NCBI GenBank assembly: GCA_027494015.1
Contig: JAOSJP010000002.1
Span: forward strand, 1 to 64,000
Origin: Anaerolineae bacterium
GTDB lineage: Bacteria; Chloroflexota; Anaerolineae; Aggregatilineales; Aggregatilineaceae
DNA length: 64,000 bases
Direction: 5' to 3'
Each line of letters opens with the position of its first letter. Within the stretch, counting starts at the first letter, position 1. Positions 47,426 to 56,524 of the stretch are shown here, piece by piece. Both the position numbers and the translations under genes were made by a program. Under the pieces are notes generated by a model. The model did not search any database, had not been told where the DNA came from, and saw only the letters and a program-made list of their open reading frames with translations.

Positions 47426-48177
47426 CAGCGCCACCTCCGCGATTCCAGGACGCGCGTGGCGACAAACAGCGCGGCGGTGATCACGCCAATGAAGAAAACG
47501 GCGTCCTCGAAGCGGATCACGCCGACCAGGAATGAAGTGGCGTAGTGCGCCTGCAAGCTCAGCTCGCGGATGGCCTGGGCCAGGGCGCGGCTCTGGACGA
47601 CGCTGCCCGCATAGTCGCCCAGCCAGAGGATGAACAGCACCGACATGGTCAGGAAGCCCGCGATCACCTGGTTCTCGGTCAGCGCCGAGAAGAGCAGGCC
47701 CAGAGCCAGGGCAGCCCCGCCGAACAGCCAGATGCCCAGGTAGGCGGTGATCACCGGCCCGATGTCCAGTTCGGGCGTGAGCGCGTAGGCGCGAGCGGTG
47801 GTGATCGCCAGCCAGATCGCCTGGTAGACCAGCGTGAGGCCCAGGATCAGCGTGTAGTAGAGCCATGCCCCCAGAAACTTGCCGAGAATGATGTCCCCGT
47901 CGCGCACGGGCGCGGTGAGCAGCAGTTCCAGCGTGCCCTCGCGCGCCTCCTCGGCGAGCAGGCGCATGGTCAGCAGGGGAGCGAAGAAGAGAGTGAAGAA
48001 GGCGAACGAGCCGAGCACCGCCGCTCCGTCCGGCGGCTGACTGCCCACGCGCTGGGCGAGGTCTACGTTGAACTGCCAGCCGGTCAGCACCAGGACGGCA
48101 AAGGCGACCAGGTAGGCGATGGGCGAGGTGAAGTACTGGGCCAGCTCGCGCCGGGCGACAATGCGCACGCTACGCAT
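47425..48177 (-). CDS. ABC-2 type permease (GldF-like)
   Basis: About 250 residues from ATG 48177, which has GGAGGGG in front; an upstream ATG at 48192 lacks a ribosome site. It has six membrane helices in ABC-2 order (YLVAFAVLVLTGWQF, LGSFAFFTLFFAPLLTMRLL, FLGAWLYYTLILGLTLVYQA, VITAYLGIWLFGGAALALG) and the motif RLLAEEAREGTLELLLTAPV typical of GldF/ABC-2 permeases. It overlaps the ATPase gene by 8 bases and the GldG-like gene by one. Confidence 0.92.
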   Translation of the reverse strand: MRSVRIVARRELAQYFTSPIAYLVAFAVLVLTGWQFNVDLAQRVGSQPPDGAAVLGSFAFFTLFFAPLLTMRLLAEEAREGTLELLLTAPVRDGDIILGKFLGAWLYYTLILGLTLVYQAIWLAITTARAYALTPELDIGPVITAYLGIWLFGGAALALGLLFSALTENQVIAGFLTMSVLFILWLGDYAGSVVQSRALAQAIRELSLQAHYATSFLVGVIRFEDAVFFIGVITAALFVATRVLESRRWR

Positions 48178-49123
48178 GGCGCGCCCCTCCACCGTTGCTG
48201 ATCGGAGCGTCGAGCCGCGCCGTCAGCTCCAGGAAAATCTCCTCCAGCGTGGTCGCCCAGGGACGCAGCTCCAGCAGCGGCCAGCCCTGGCCGACGATGG
48301 CGCTGGCCACTGCCGGGCGCACGTCACCCGCCTGGGGCGCGCTCGTCAGCAGGAAGCCGTCGGCGGCGGGGCCGACGCTGGTTACGCCGGGGACGCTCGC
48401 CAGCAGCCCGGCGATGTCGCCGCGCGCCGCGCCCACGCGCACAAAGAGGCGGCTGCTGCGGGCCAGGCCCTCGCGCAGGTTGGCGGGGGTGTCTTCGGCG
48501 ACGATGCGCCCGCGATCAACGATGATCACCCGGTCGCAGACCTGCTCGGCTTCGCTGAGAATGTGCGTGCTGAGCAGCACAGTGCGCGTGCGGCCAAGCT
48601 CGCGGATCAGCGCGCGCAACTCCTGAACCTGGTGCGGGTCGAGGCCGATGGTCGGCTCGTCGAGGATGAGCACCGGCGGATCGTGGAGAATGGCCTGAGC
48701 CAGGCCCAGGCGCTGCTGCATCCCTTTCGACAGGCTGCTGATCAGGCGGCGGGCGCGCTCGCGCAGCCCCACCAGATCGAGCACCTCGTCCAGGCGCGCT
48801 CCCAGCCGGTCAACGCCGCGAAGCTGGCCCATGAACTTCAGGTAGCCGCGCACGGTCATCTCGCGGTAGAGGCGCACGGTCTCCGGCAGGTAGCCGACGC
48901 GCTCGCGCACGGCCAGCGAGTCAGCCAGCACGTCGAAGCCGGCAATGCGCGCTGTGCCCTCGGTGGGGGGCATGTACCCCGTGAGCACGCGCATGGCCGT
49001 CGTCTTCCCGGCGCCGTTGGGGCCGAGGAAGCCGACGATCTCGCCGGAGTCAGCGCGGAAGCTGATGCCATCGAGGGCGACAAAGCGCCCGTAGCGTTTG
49101 GTCAGCCGGTCAACGTCAATCAT
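48170..49123 (-). CDS. ABC transporter ATPase (GldA-like)
   Basis: About 317 residues from ATG 49123 (MIDVDRLTKRYGRFVALDGI); an ATG at 49183 adds a glycine-rich tail not usual for the family. Walker A is GPNGAGKTTAMRVL, the Q-loop region reads YLPETVRLYREMTV, the signature is SLSKGMQQRLGLAQA, Walker B is VLILDEPTIGLDPHQ and the H-loop is LLSTHILSEAE. The C-terminal about 90 residues are the DUF4162-like regulatory extension. It energises the permease encoded downstream. Confidence 0.94.
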   Translation of the reverse strand: MIDVDRLTKRYGRFVALDGISFRADSGEIVGFLGPNGAGKTTAMRVLTGYMPPTEGTARIAGFDVLADSLAVRERVGYLPETVRLYREMTVRGYLKFMGQLRGVDRLGARLDEVLDLVGLRERARRLISSLSKGMQQRLGLAQAILHDPPVLILDEPTIGLDPHQVQELRALIRELGRTRTVLLSTHILSEAEQVCDRVIIVDRGRIVAEDTPANLREGLARSSRLFVRVGAARGDIAGLLASVPGVTSVGPAADGFLLTSAPQAGDVRPAVASAIVGQGWPLLELRPWATTLEEIFLELTARLDAPISNGGGARHA

Positions 49124-49274
49124 GGGTCCCGCCGCGCAGCCGCCGCCCGCCTGATCCTGCGCGGGCCGGATGGATGCCATCACTCGATTCTAGCCGAATG
49201 ATCGTCCGCCGCCAGCCGTCGCCAGGCGATCCTGGGCAACCCTGACAACTCTCGATCAATACGCGCTGGGGGCG

Positions 49275-50273
49275 TCATCTGGCGGGGACGGCAATAGCCC
49301 TGGCCAGCGCATCGGGCAGGCGCAAAGTGGCAACGGGTTGCCAGACCCATTCCGCCGAGTCCGGGGTCAGGCGGCTGCTGGCAGAGCAGCGGTACGTGTA
49401 ATAGAGATAAACATCGTGAGGGATGGCCGCCAGAGCCACATGGTGGGGGGCGTTCTCGTCGAAACGCGGATCGCTGATGCGGTCAACAGTGACGGCCAGG
49501 CTCAGCCTCTCGCCCAGGCAGCCCTCAAGGAACTCTGTCGGAGACTGGGCGGCACTGGTGGGCATGGCAAAGGTGGGTAGCTGTACCTCAACCGAGTCCG
49601 CACGAACCAGCAGGTGATCGCCGTGCACGATCAAGGCGACAACGGCGCAGTGAACGTGCGGGCGCGGCAGCACCTGTGCAGCGGGCAGCGCCTCGTCGCG
49701 CCGCCGCGATCGCTCGCTGGCGATGATCTGGCGCAGGTGCTCGGCAGCCGGCTCGACCAGATCGTTGATGATCAGGTAGTGGCAGTGGCGGGCGAAGGTC
49801 ATCTCGAAGCGCGCCCGCGCCAGCCGGTCCGCTTCCTCCTCGCGGCTCACGTTGCCGCGCAGCCGGATGCGCTCGGCCAGTACCTCGACGCTGGACGGCG
49901 AGACGAAGATCAGCACGGTGTTATGGGGATAGTCGGCGTAGATGCGTTTTGCGCCCAGGCACTCGATGTCAGCGATCAGGTCCGTGCCAGCGGCAAACGC
50001 CTCCTCAACGGTCTTGCGCGGCGTGCCGTACCAGTCATCCTGGTGGACATTCTGGTACTCGATCAGCTCGTTGCGAGCGATCATACGGCGGAACTCGTCC
50101 AGCGAGACGAAGAGGTGCTCGCGGCCCGGTTGCTCGCTAGTGCGCTTGTTGCGGGTGGTCGCGGTAGCGAGCTGGGCCAGGTCGGTGAAGTGCTGCTGCA
50201 CGCAGCGCATCAGTGTGTTCTTGCCTGCGGCAGTGGGACCGACCAGGATGAACAGCAGTCCGTCGTTGGGCAT
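49275..50273 (-). CDS. Guanylate kinase fused to a degenerate NUDIX-like domain
   Basis: 332 residues from ATG 50273 (MPNDGLLFILVGPTAAGKNT); the frame is open upstream but without family sequence. Residues 1-190 are guanylate-kinase-like: P-loop GPTAAGKN, TTRNKRTSEQPGREHLFVS, WYGTPRKTVEEAF and LAERIRLRGNV. From about residue 205 comes a second domain (VHCAVVALIVHGDHLLVRAD, then SPTEFLEGCLGERLSL, VWQPVATLRLPDAL) that fits the NUDIX beta pattern. Its NUDIX box lacks the REUxEE residues, so hydrolysis is unlikely. Guanylate kinase normally stands alone at about 200 residues. The second domain may bind a nucleotide as a regulator. Confidence 0.82.
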   Translation of the reverse strand: MPNDGLLFILVGPTAAGKNTLMRCVQQHFTDLAQLATATTRNKRTSEQPGREHLFVSLDEFRRMIARNELIEYQNVHQDDWYGTPRKTVEEAFAAGTDLIADIECLGAKRIYADYPHNTVLIFVSPSSVEVLAERIRLRGNVSREEEADRLARARFEMTFARHCHYLIINDLVEPAAEHLRQIIASERSRRRDEALPAAQVLPRPHVHCAVVALIVHGDHLLVRADSVEVQLPTFAMPTSAAQSPTEFLEGCLGERLSLAVTVDRISDPRFDENAPHHVALAAIPHDVYLYYTYRCSASSRLTPDSAEWVWQPVATLRLPDALARAIAVPAR

Positions 50274-50399
50274 ACCAGTCCTCAAATGGGCAGATGAGCC
50301 AGGCTGTGCTGGGCGCAAGTGTAACACGCCCTGCGCGCGCCGCCCATGCGGGTTCTGTGAGGCAGTGTATCCTTGTCGGTTGAAACTCGTCACACAGCA

Positions 50400-50580
50400 A
50401 TGGCCCCCCATCCCCGGCCCTTTCCCCACGAGGGGAAAGCCAGAAGCGGGGCCTGCGTCCCCTCCGCGGCGCAGCGTGGGGGAGGGGGGGGGGGGTTTTA
50501 GATCCCCCTCTCTAGCTCGGCTGGAGAGGGGGATTGAGGGGGAGAGGCCTGTAGGGGCGGGTTTCTAAACCCGCCCCTAC
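50400..50580. repeat. Family B repeat with 30-base palindrome and G-run
   Basis: It opens with GGCCCCCATCCCCGGCCC and later has CCCCCTCTCTAGCTCGGCTG and GAGAGGGGG, as in the copy at 13545. GTAGGGGCGGGTTT and AAACCCGCCCCTAC (50551-50580) form the family C palindrome with two unpaired central bases. A family A-like right end (CTACCTGACAGGTCTTGC) follows at about 50821. The gap 50274-50925 has no credible gene. Confidence 0.65.
50477..50499. other. Homopolymer tract (G-run then TTTT), probable artefact
   Basis: GGGGG-A, then 12 G, then TTTT, inside a family B repeat. The matching copy at 13545 has no such tract, which suggests a mis-assembled or gap-filled site. Confidence 0.5.
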
Positions 50581-50854
50581 ACGGGCGCAGCAGAGTGTTA
50601 CCCGCTGTAGGGTTACACCACCAAGAGACGCCGCAGGGTTATACCAACCCAACACGGGACAGGAACCGTCCAGCGGCCTCCAAGCCAGCGTCAGTCGTCT
50701 GTGGCGGGGTCGACGCGAGATCAGTGCCCGCAGGGTCACGTCGAGACGGGGTTGAGGGAGTTCCGGTGTCGTGCGACAGGTGGTAAAACAGGCGGAGAGA
50801 AAAAGGGGTGAAAGAACGCCCCTACCTGACAGGTCTTGCTCACACCCTCTGTGA

Positions 50855-50884
50855 CACAAAGGGGGTCGCCCGCAGACGACCCCC
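50855..50884 (-). terminator. Terminator-like hairpin after the pilin-adhesin gene
   Basis: GGGGGTCG (50861-50868) pairs with CGACCCCC (50877-50884) around an 8-base loop. On the minus strand it is followed by TTTGTGT. It lies about 40 bases past the stop codon of the giant gene. Confidence 0.6.
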
Positions 50885-50925
50885 AGGAAACGATCTGTGA
50901 CCTGTGACGGCGTTCGCCGCGCCGC

Positions 50926-53900
50926 TTATTCAGCGACCACGATGTCGTCAATATACCAGCCGTCGCCGACACTCGTGTTGACGCGCGCGTCCAGCCGGAA
51001 GCGGATGTTGATCCGCTGCCCGGCATAGGCGCTCAGGTCAATCAGGCGCCTCGTCCAGGTTGCATCGGTGCCATTGGCCGACCAGACCGACGTCCAGTTG
51101 AAGCCCTCGTCGGTCGAGACTTCCGTGTAGACCCAGTCTCCACTGCCCAGCTTGCGGCTGTCCCAGTAAGTCAGCGCCGGGTTTGTAGTGCCGGCCAGGT
51201 TGATCATGCCTTCCAGCATCGTGGACATGTTGCTGAGGTGCACGTAGTTGGTCGTCGAGTTGAAGCTGTCGTGGAAGACGCGCCCCTGCGTCCCAAAGTC
51301 AACCTGCACGCGGGCATCGCCGGTGTTCTCGTAGTACTCGACCAGGATGGTGTGCAGCCCCTGGCTGAGCATCACCGAGCCAGTGGTAGGGTTCGATGGA
51401 TCGGAGAAGCCCCGGTTGTCCCAATACTGGGCGTTCCAGGCCCACCCATCCGGGTAGTTGGGATCTGTGTCCGGGTTGCCGGGCGGGTCAACGATCACGC
51501 GGATGCCATCGTCCGAGCGCGCCTCGATGTAGAACTGTGTATCTTCGCGAGCGATGTCGATCGTGCGCGTCCAGCGGACGATGAAGTTGTTGTTGGATGT
51601 CAGGCCAACCCCGGATGGGCGACTGCTGCCCCAGTTGTAGTTAATCTCTGTCTCACCGGACCTGGTGCCGCGATACTCACCGGAGTCGATGATCCTGTTG
51701 GCGTTTGCGTCCTGGTAGTAGGTGCCCGTCCATCCACCAGGGCCTAAGCCCGTGCCGCTGCCCACCATGCGGAAGTATGGAATACGGCTCCAGGTTCCTT
51801 CGAAGACCCAGTAGTTGTTATCGAACTCCACGTTCTCGTTGAAAGACAGGGGGTGCAGTGTCTCGATGCCGTTGCGGTCCACGAGAGACACATCGTCAAG
51901 CCACCACCCTTCGGCCACTCTGGAATCGCTCACTGCATACAGCCGGAAGCGCAGGCGAATGACACGGTTGGGGTGTTCAGCCGTCGGGATGAAGGGGCGC
52001 AGGTCCACCTGCTGCCGGTTCCAGGAGAGGGTGGTCGTGTACAGGTGGCGCACGAGGGGAACATCGCGCCATCCCTGCCAGGTGTCGCCGCCATCGTCAG
52101 AGACGTTGACTTCGACCAGCGAGTAGTCTCCTTGCGCGAGGTTGAACGCTTCCCAGTAGTAGAGCGTCGGCTTGACCGTGCCGGCGAGGTTGATGACCCC
52201 TTTCAGTTCCAGCTCGGCATTGGACTCGTGGCGGTAGAAGGTGCCGACGCTGTCTGAGAAGGCGCGGCCCTGGCGCGCGTTCTCTGGGGAGATGCTCCAC
52301 GTGCCACCGACGTACCAGTTGGCACTGCCGCCTTCGAACCTATCGCTGAAGCCGACTGTGCGCACGACATGACTGTGTTCCATGAAGCAGATGTCGTCCA
52401 GCCACCACCCATCGTCCACAGTCGAGCTGGTCAGAGCGTCGAGCCGGAAGCGTATATTGATGATCTGGCCGACATAATCTCGCAGGCTGACGACTTCGCG
52501 ATGCCAGGACAGGATGTGGTTGTAGCCGCTGTTCACGGGGCTGCACGAGCTACAGAATTCCAGGGGGAGAGTGTCGTACAGGTATCGCCAGACCTGAGTC
52601 CAGGTCTTCCCGCCGTCTGTTGAAACCTCGACGTAGAGGTTGTCTTTGTAGCCCAGGTCCCACTGGTGCCAGAAGATCAGCTCCGGGTTGGTGCTGCTGG
52701 TCAGGTTAAGCCTGGGCAGCAGCTCCAGGGCGCTGTTCGTCGGATGGGCATAGTTGGTGCCAGGACTGTCTGACCAGAAGTTGGATCCCGCGTAGGCGCG
52801 AATGGTCTGGGGCTGATCGGGGTTGTAGTCCAGGCCGTTGACGACCGCCCATGTGCCGCCCGGAAGCCAGTTGTTGCCGCCCCCCTCCATGCCGTCGCAC
52901 CAGTTGGGATAGATGTAGTTGGTCGGCTCGTTGCGGATGGCGAAGTCATCAACCCACCAGCCGTCCGCCACCCTCGTATCGCTGCGGGCATCCAGCCGGA
53001 AGCGGAAATAGATTTCCTGACCTGTGTAGCTGGTCAGCGGGATGATCACCTGCTCCCAGCTTGCATTGGTGGTGCTGCGGGCCAGCCAGGTGCCGCTGGG
53101 CAGGGCCTGCCAGGTCAGGCGATCGGCAGAGACCTCCACATAGATGGCGTCGTTGTAGTTCAGGTTGTAGCGGTGCCAGAAAGTGATCTCGGGCTTGACG
53201 ACTGCGGGATCGGCCAGGTCAATGACGCCGTCCAGCTCCAGCGTGCTGTTTGTGCCGTGCAGGTAGTCGCCCCCAGGGCTGTCCGACCAGGCCAGCGAGC
53301 CGCTGTGGGCCATCTCGTTGCTGCGCGCCCAGGTGCCGTTGGGGTACCAGTGCGAGACTCCCTCCATATTGTCTTCAAAGCCGACGGTGTAGCGCCGTTC
53401 GATGGGGTCTTCGACTTTAATGTTGTCAAGCCACCAGCCCTCGTAGGCGCTCGTCGAGGCGGTGGCATCGAGCACAAAGCGCAGCTCGATGATCTTGTCG
53501 GTGAAGTCGCGCCCGCCGAAGCTGGTCAGGTCGTACACCTGGCGCGCCCAGGTGAGGTCCGTACCGTTGTAATGAACGTCCACGTCCACCCAGGAACTGC
53601 TGCCCACCTCGCTCACGCCAACGCGGGCATAGGTGCCTGTCTGCAGGTTGTAGCGGTCATAGAACTCCAGGCGGGGATGCAACGCGCCAGTCAGGTCAAT
53701 GGTGCCGCGCAGGCTGAGGACGCAGTACGAGCCGGGATCGTAGGGGCGATCGGGGCTGTCGGACCAGGCGGTTGGCGGGCTGAAGTAGCTTTCATCGGAG
53801 AGCGCCCAGCCACAGTTGCCGCGATCCAGCGAGACAGACTCGGCCAGTTGCAGATGAAGATGCGCCGCGCTGCCGCTATCCACCCATTCGACGACGATCT

Positions 53901-55237
53901 GGTGCTCGCCGGCAGCGGAGGGTATGAACGGGCGCTCGAACCAATAGGTATCTGTCGAGCTGGTCCAGGTCTCCGGGTCACCGACTCGGGGGGTGTTCAG
54001 GCCAACGGCAAGCTGTCCATTCACCCACACGCGCACGCCGTTGTCGCGCATGATGCGGAAGACGTAGGGCTTGTTCTCCAGATAGACAGATGTCTTGAAG
54101 CGGGCGTAGAAATTGTCCTGAACCGCCGCGTTGGGCCGGACGCCGCTGGCGAAGTAGAAATCCAGCGCATCATAGCTGGTTCTCCATTTGCCGCTGCCGT
54201 CGGCCATCGCGCTCATGTTCGTGCGCCAGCCGAACGGGCTGTAGTCCCAGTATTCGGCGTTCCAGGTGGCGGAGGTCAGAGGATCGATCAGGTCGAGCAG
54301 GTAGACATGCAGGTGCGCGTAGCCGGAAGGATCCACGAACTCAACCTTGATCTCGTGCGTGCCCGCCGCAGGCGTGAACTTGCGATCGAACCAGGTGTCT
54401 CTGATCTGGTCCGACGACCATTCTACCCATGTGGCGGGATCGCCCGGATTGGGCACGTTGGCATCCACGACGAGCTGCCCGCCCACCCAGATGCGCACGC
54501 CGTTATTGCGCAGGATGTGAAACGTATACTCTTTGTTCTCGAAGGTGTAGGTCGTCTTGAAGCGGGCATAGAAGTTCGCGCTGACGCTGGGGTGGGGCCT
54601 CGTGCCGTCGGGGAGATAGAAGTCCAGTTGGGGCAGGGTGGTGCGGACGATTCCGGTGCCGTCCGGCATCGTGCTCATATCGTTGCGCCAGGACGCTGTA
54701 ATCCCAGTATTCGGCCTGCCAGGGGTTGGTGAGCAGGTCGTCGAAATCATGCTCCCATGTGTCGGGGTTGTCGCCGAGGTCGTCGAAGGGGTATCCCCAT
54801 TCGGAATCGGTAGGCGTCGGGCTGGGGCCAGGGGTGTTGGTGGGGAGGGGCGTGGACGTTGGCGTGATGTCTGTCGCCGTTGGCGAAGGGCCAATGGTGG
54901 AGGTCGCTGTCGGCGGGGCAGGCGTGTTGGTGACCAGGCCGGGGCTTTCCGGCGTGTAGGAAGCCACCGCTGCCACCTGCGTCCAGAAATCGTCGGCGGC
55001 CAGCGTTGCACGCGGCTCGACGGTGCCGCCCAGCAGGTTGTAGACCTGGTTGCTGAACACGTTGCCCACTGCCGGGCCGGTGATGGTGAGCACGGCAACC
55101 AATGCGAACACGACCAGCACCAGGATCAGCGCGTACTCGATCAGCGCCTGCCCGCGCGAGCGAGGGGTGAATCCGTGTGCGGCGCGCCGCAGCGCCTGTC
55201 GGAAGCGGCGTTCCGGTTGGGCCTGATGGTCAGACAT
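50926..55237 (-). CDS. Giant Flp-type pilin fused to PA14 and jelly-roll adhesin modules, frameshifted
   Basis: About 1436 residues. The N-terminus is a type IVb (Flp) pilin: basic leader, then SRG|QALIEYALILVLV, with the prepilin cleavage after G29, Glu at +5 and Tyr at +6, and one membrane helix. A Thr/Pro linker (to about residue 140) leads to two PA14 domains (EYWDY..WR.NMS), then four MAM/immune-inhibitor-like jelly rolls, each ending in GWW.DD or close to it. A fifth jelly roll is split by a third PA14 domain at about 51290-51750 and ends GWYIDDIVVAE. The frame changes at about 54695 after QAEYWDYS; one inserted base explains it. It is probably a cell-surface, pilus-like adhesin. No tad genes lie in the window. 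Confidence 0.85.
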
Positions 55238-55407
55238 TGAACGATCCCCTCCTGAACTGACAGGTTCTGGACGCCGCCTGTGCTGGATCGTGCTGCTGCG
55301 CTGCGGCTGCGGCCAGCAGCGCCCGCTGCTCTGGGACGCGCGCAGGCGGGCCTGATGCCCCTACATCTAATAGTACCTGACTCTGGCGAGCGCGGGGGTC
55401 TTTTTTT

Positions 55408-55436
55408 GTAGTAGAGTTGTCCGAAATCATTGACAA
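55408..55436 (-). promoter_or_regulatory. Possible promoter of the pilin-adhesin gene
   Basis: On the minus strand TTGTCA (55436-55431) and TACTAC (55413-55408) are 17 bases apart. The -10 match is weak, and the leader to the start codon would be about 170 bases. Confidence 0.3.
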
Positions 55437-55533
55437 ATGGCCCGGCAATTGCGCCGCCAATCACTGGTGCCGATTGGCAGGTCGTGTTAGGCTCAAGAAG
55501 GCTCGTTTGATTCGCAGAGAAAGGCATAAATAG

Positions 55534-56421
55534 ATGACTGCCACAATCATTGATGGAAAAGCCGTTGCGGAGAGAATTCGTGGCGAGATCGCCCAGAGCG
55601 TGGCGCAGATGAAAGCGGCGCACGGCATCGTGCCGGGCCTGGCGACGGTGTTGGTGGGCGACAACCCCGCCTCGCACAGCTACGTGCGCATGAAGCGCAA
55701 GGCGTGCGCGGAAGCGGGCATCGAGTCCCTGCCCCATGAGCTGCCCGGCAATGCGTCGCAAGAGGAGGTCGAGGCGCTGGTCCGGCGGCTGAACGACGAT
55801 CCGCGCGTGCATGGCATTCTCGTCCAGCTTCCGCTGCCCAGGCACCTGGACGAAGAGCGCGTGCTGAGCCTGGTCAGCCTGCACAAGGACGTGGACGGCT
55901 TCCACCCGGTGAACATTGGTCGGCTGGCGATGAAGGGCCGCGAACCGCTGTTCATCCCCTGCACACCGCACGGGGCGATTGTGCTGCTGGAGGAGGCGGG
56001 CGCTCAGTTCGACGGGGCCAATGCGGTGGTGCTCGGTCGCAGCAACATCGTGGGCTTGCCCGCTGCGCTGCTGCTCATTCACCGCAACGCGACGGTGACA
56101 GTCTGCCACAGCCGGACGAGAGACCTGCCGGCGGTCTGCCGGTCGGCGGACATCCTGATCGCGGCGGTGGGCCGGGCGGAGATGGTCAAGGCGGACTGGG
56201 TGAAGCCCGGCGCTTACGTGATTGATGTCGGCTCCAACCGCGTGGACGACCCAACCAGCGACAAGGGATACCGCTGGACGGGGGATGTGGCTTTCGACGA
56301 GGTGAAGGAAGTGGCGGGGGCGATCACGCCTTCGCCGGGCGGGGTCGGGCCGATGACCATCGCTATGCTGCTCAAGAATACGCTACGCGGCGCAGAGCTG
56401 GCCCTGTCCGGCGCGGTGTAG
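55534..56421 (+). CDS. folD: Methylene-THF dehydrogenase/methenyl-THF cyclohydrolase
   Basis: A 295-residue bifunctional enzyme that interconverts 5,10-methylene-, methenyl- and 10-formyl-THF. The catalytic Lys sits in SHSYVRMKRKACAEAGI, and GILVQLPLPRHLDE, KDVDGFHP, PCTPHGAIVLLEEAG, VLGRSNIVGLPAALLL (NADP site) and TPSPGGVGPMTIAML are all present. It is followed 103 bases later by the 8-oxoguanine deaminase gene on the same strand, suggesting that it disposes of the one-carbon unit released during purine breakdown, with Fhs. That link is inference from position. Confidence 0.96.
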   Translation: MTATIIDGKAVAERIRGEIAQSVAQMKAAHGIVPGLATVLVGDNPASHSYVRMKRKACAEAGIESLPHELPGNASQEEVEALVRRLNDDPRVHGILVQLPLPRHLDEERVLSLVSLHKDVDGFHPVNIGRLAMKGREPLFIPCTPHGAIVLLEEAGAQFDGANAVVLGRSNIVGLPAALLLIHRNATVTVCHSRTRDLPAVCRSADILIAAVGRAEMVKADWVKPGAYVIDVGSNRVDDPTSDKGYRWTGDVAFDEVKEVAGAITPSPGGVGPMTIAMLLKNTLRGAELALSGAV

Positions 56422-56524
56422 GGGCAGGTTAGGCGAATGCCGGGTGTGTACAGCAGGGGAATTCGCCACAGTGCGCCGCTGTACATACCCGTTTTTGCTT
56501 TGATCGGCTGAAGGAAGAATGTTG

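Noticed and set aside
50512..51026. Minus-strand frames of about 100 codons beyond the end of the pilin-adhesin gene
   Set aside because: They cover family B repeat and terminator sequence and have no protein-like pattern.
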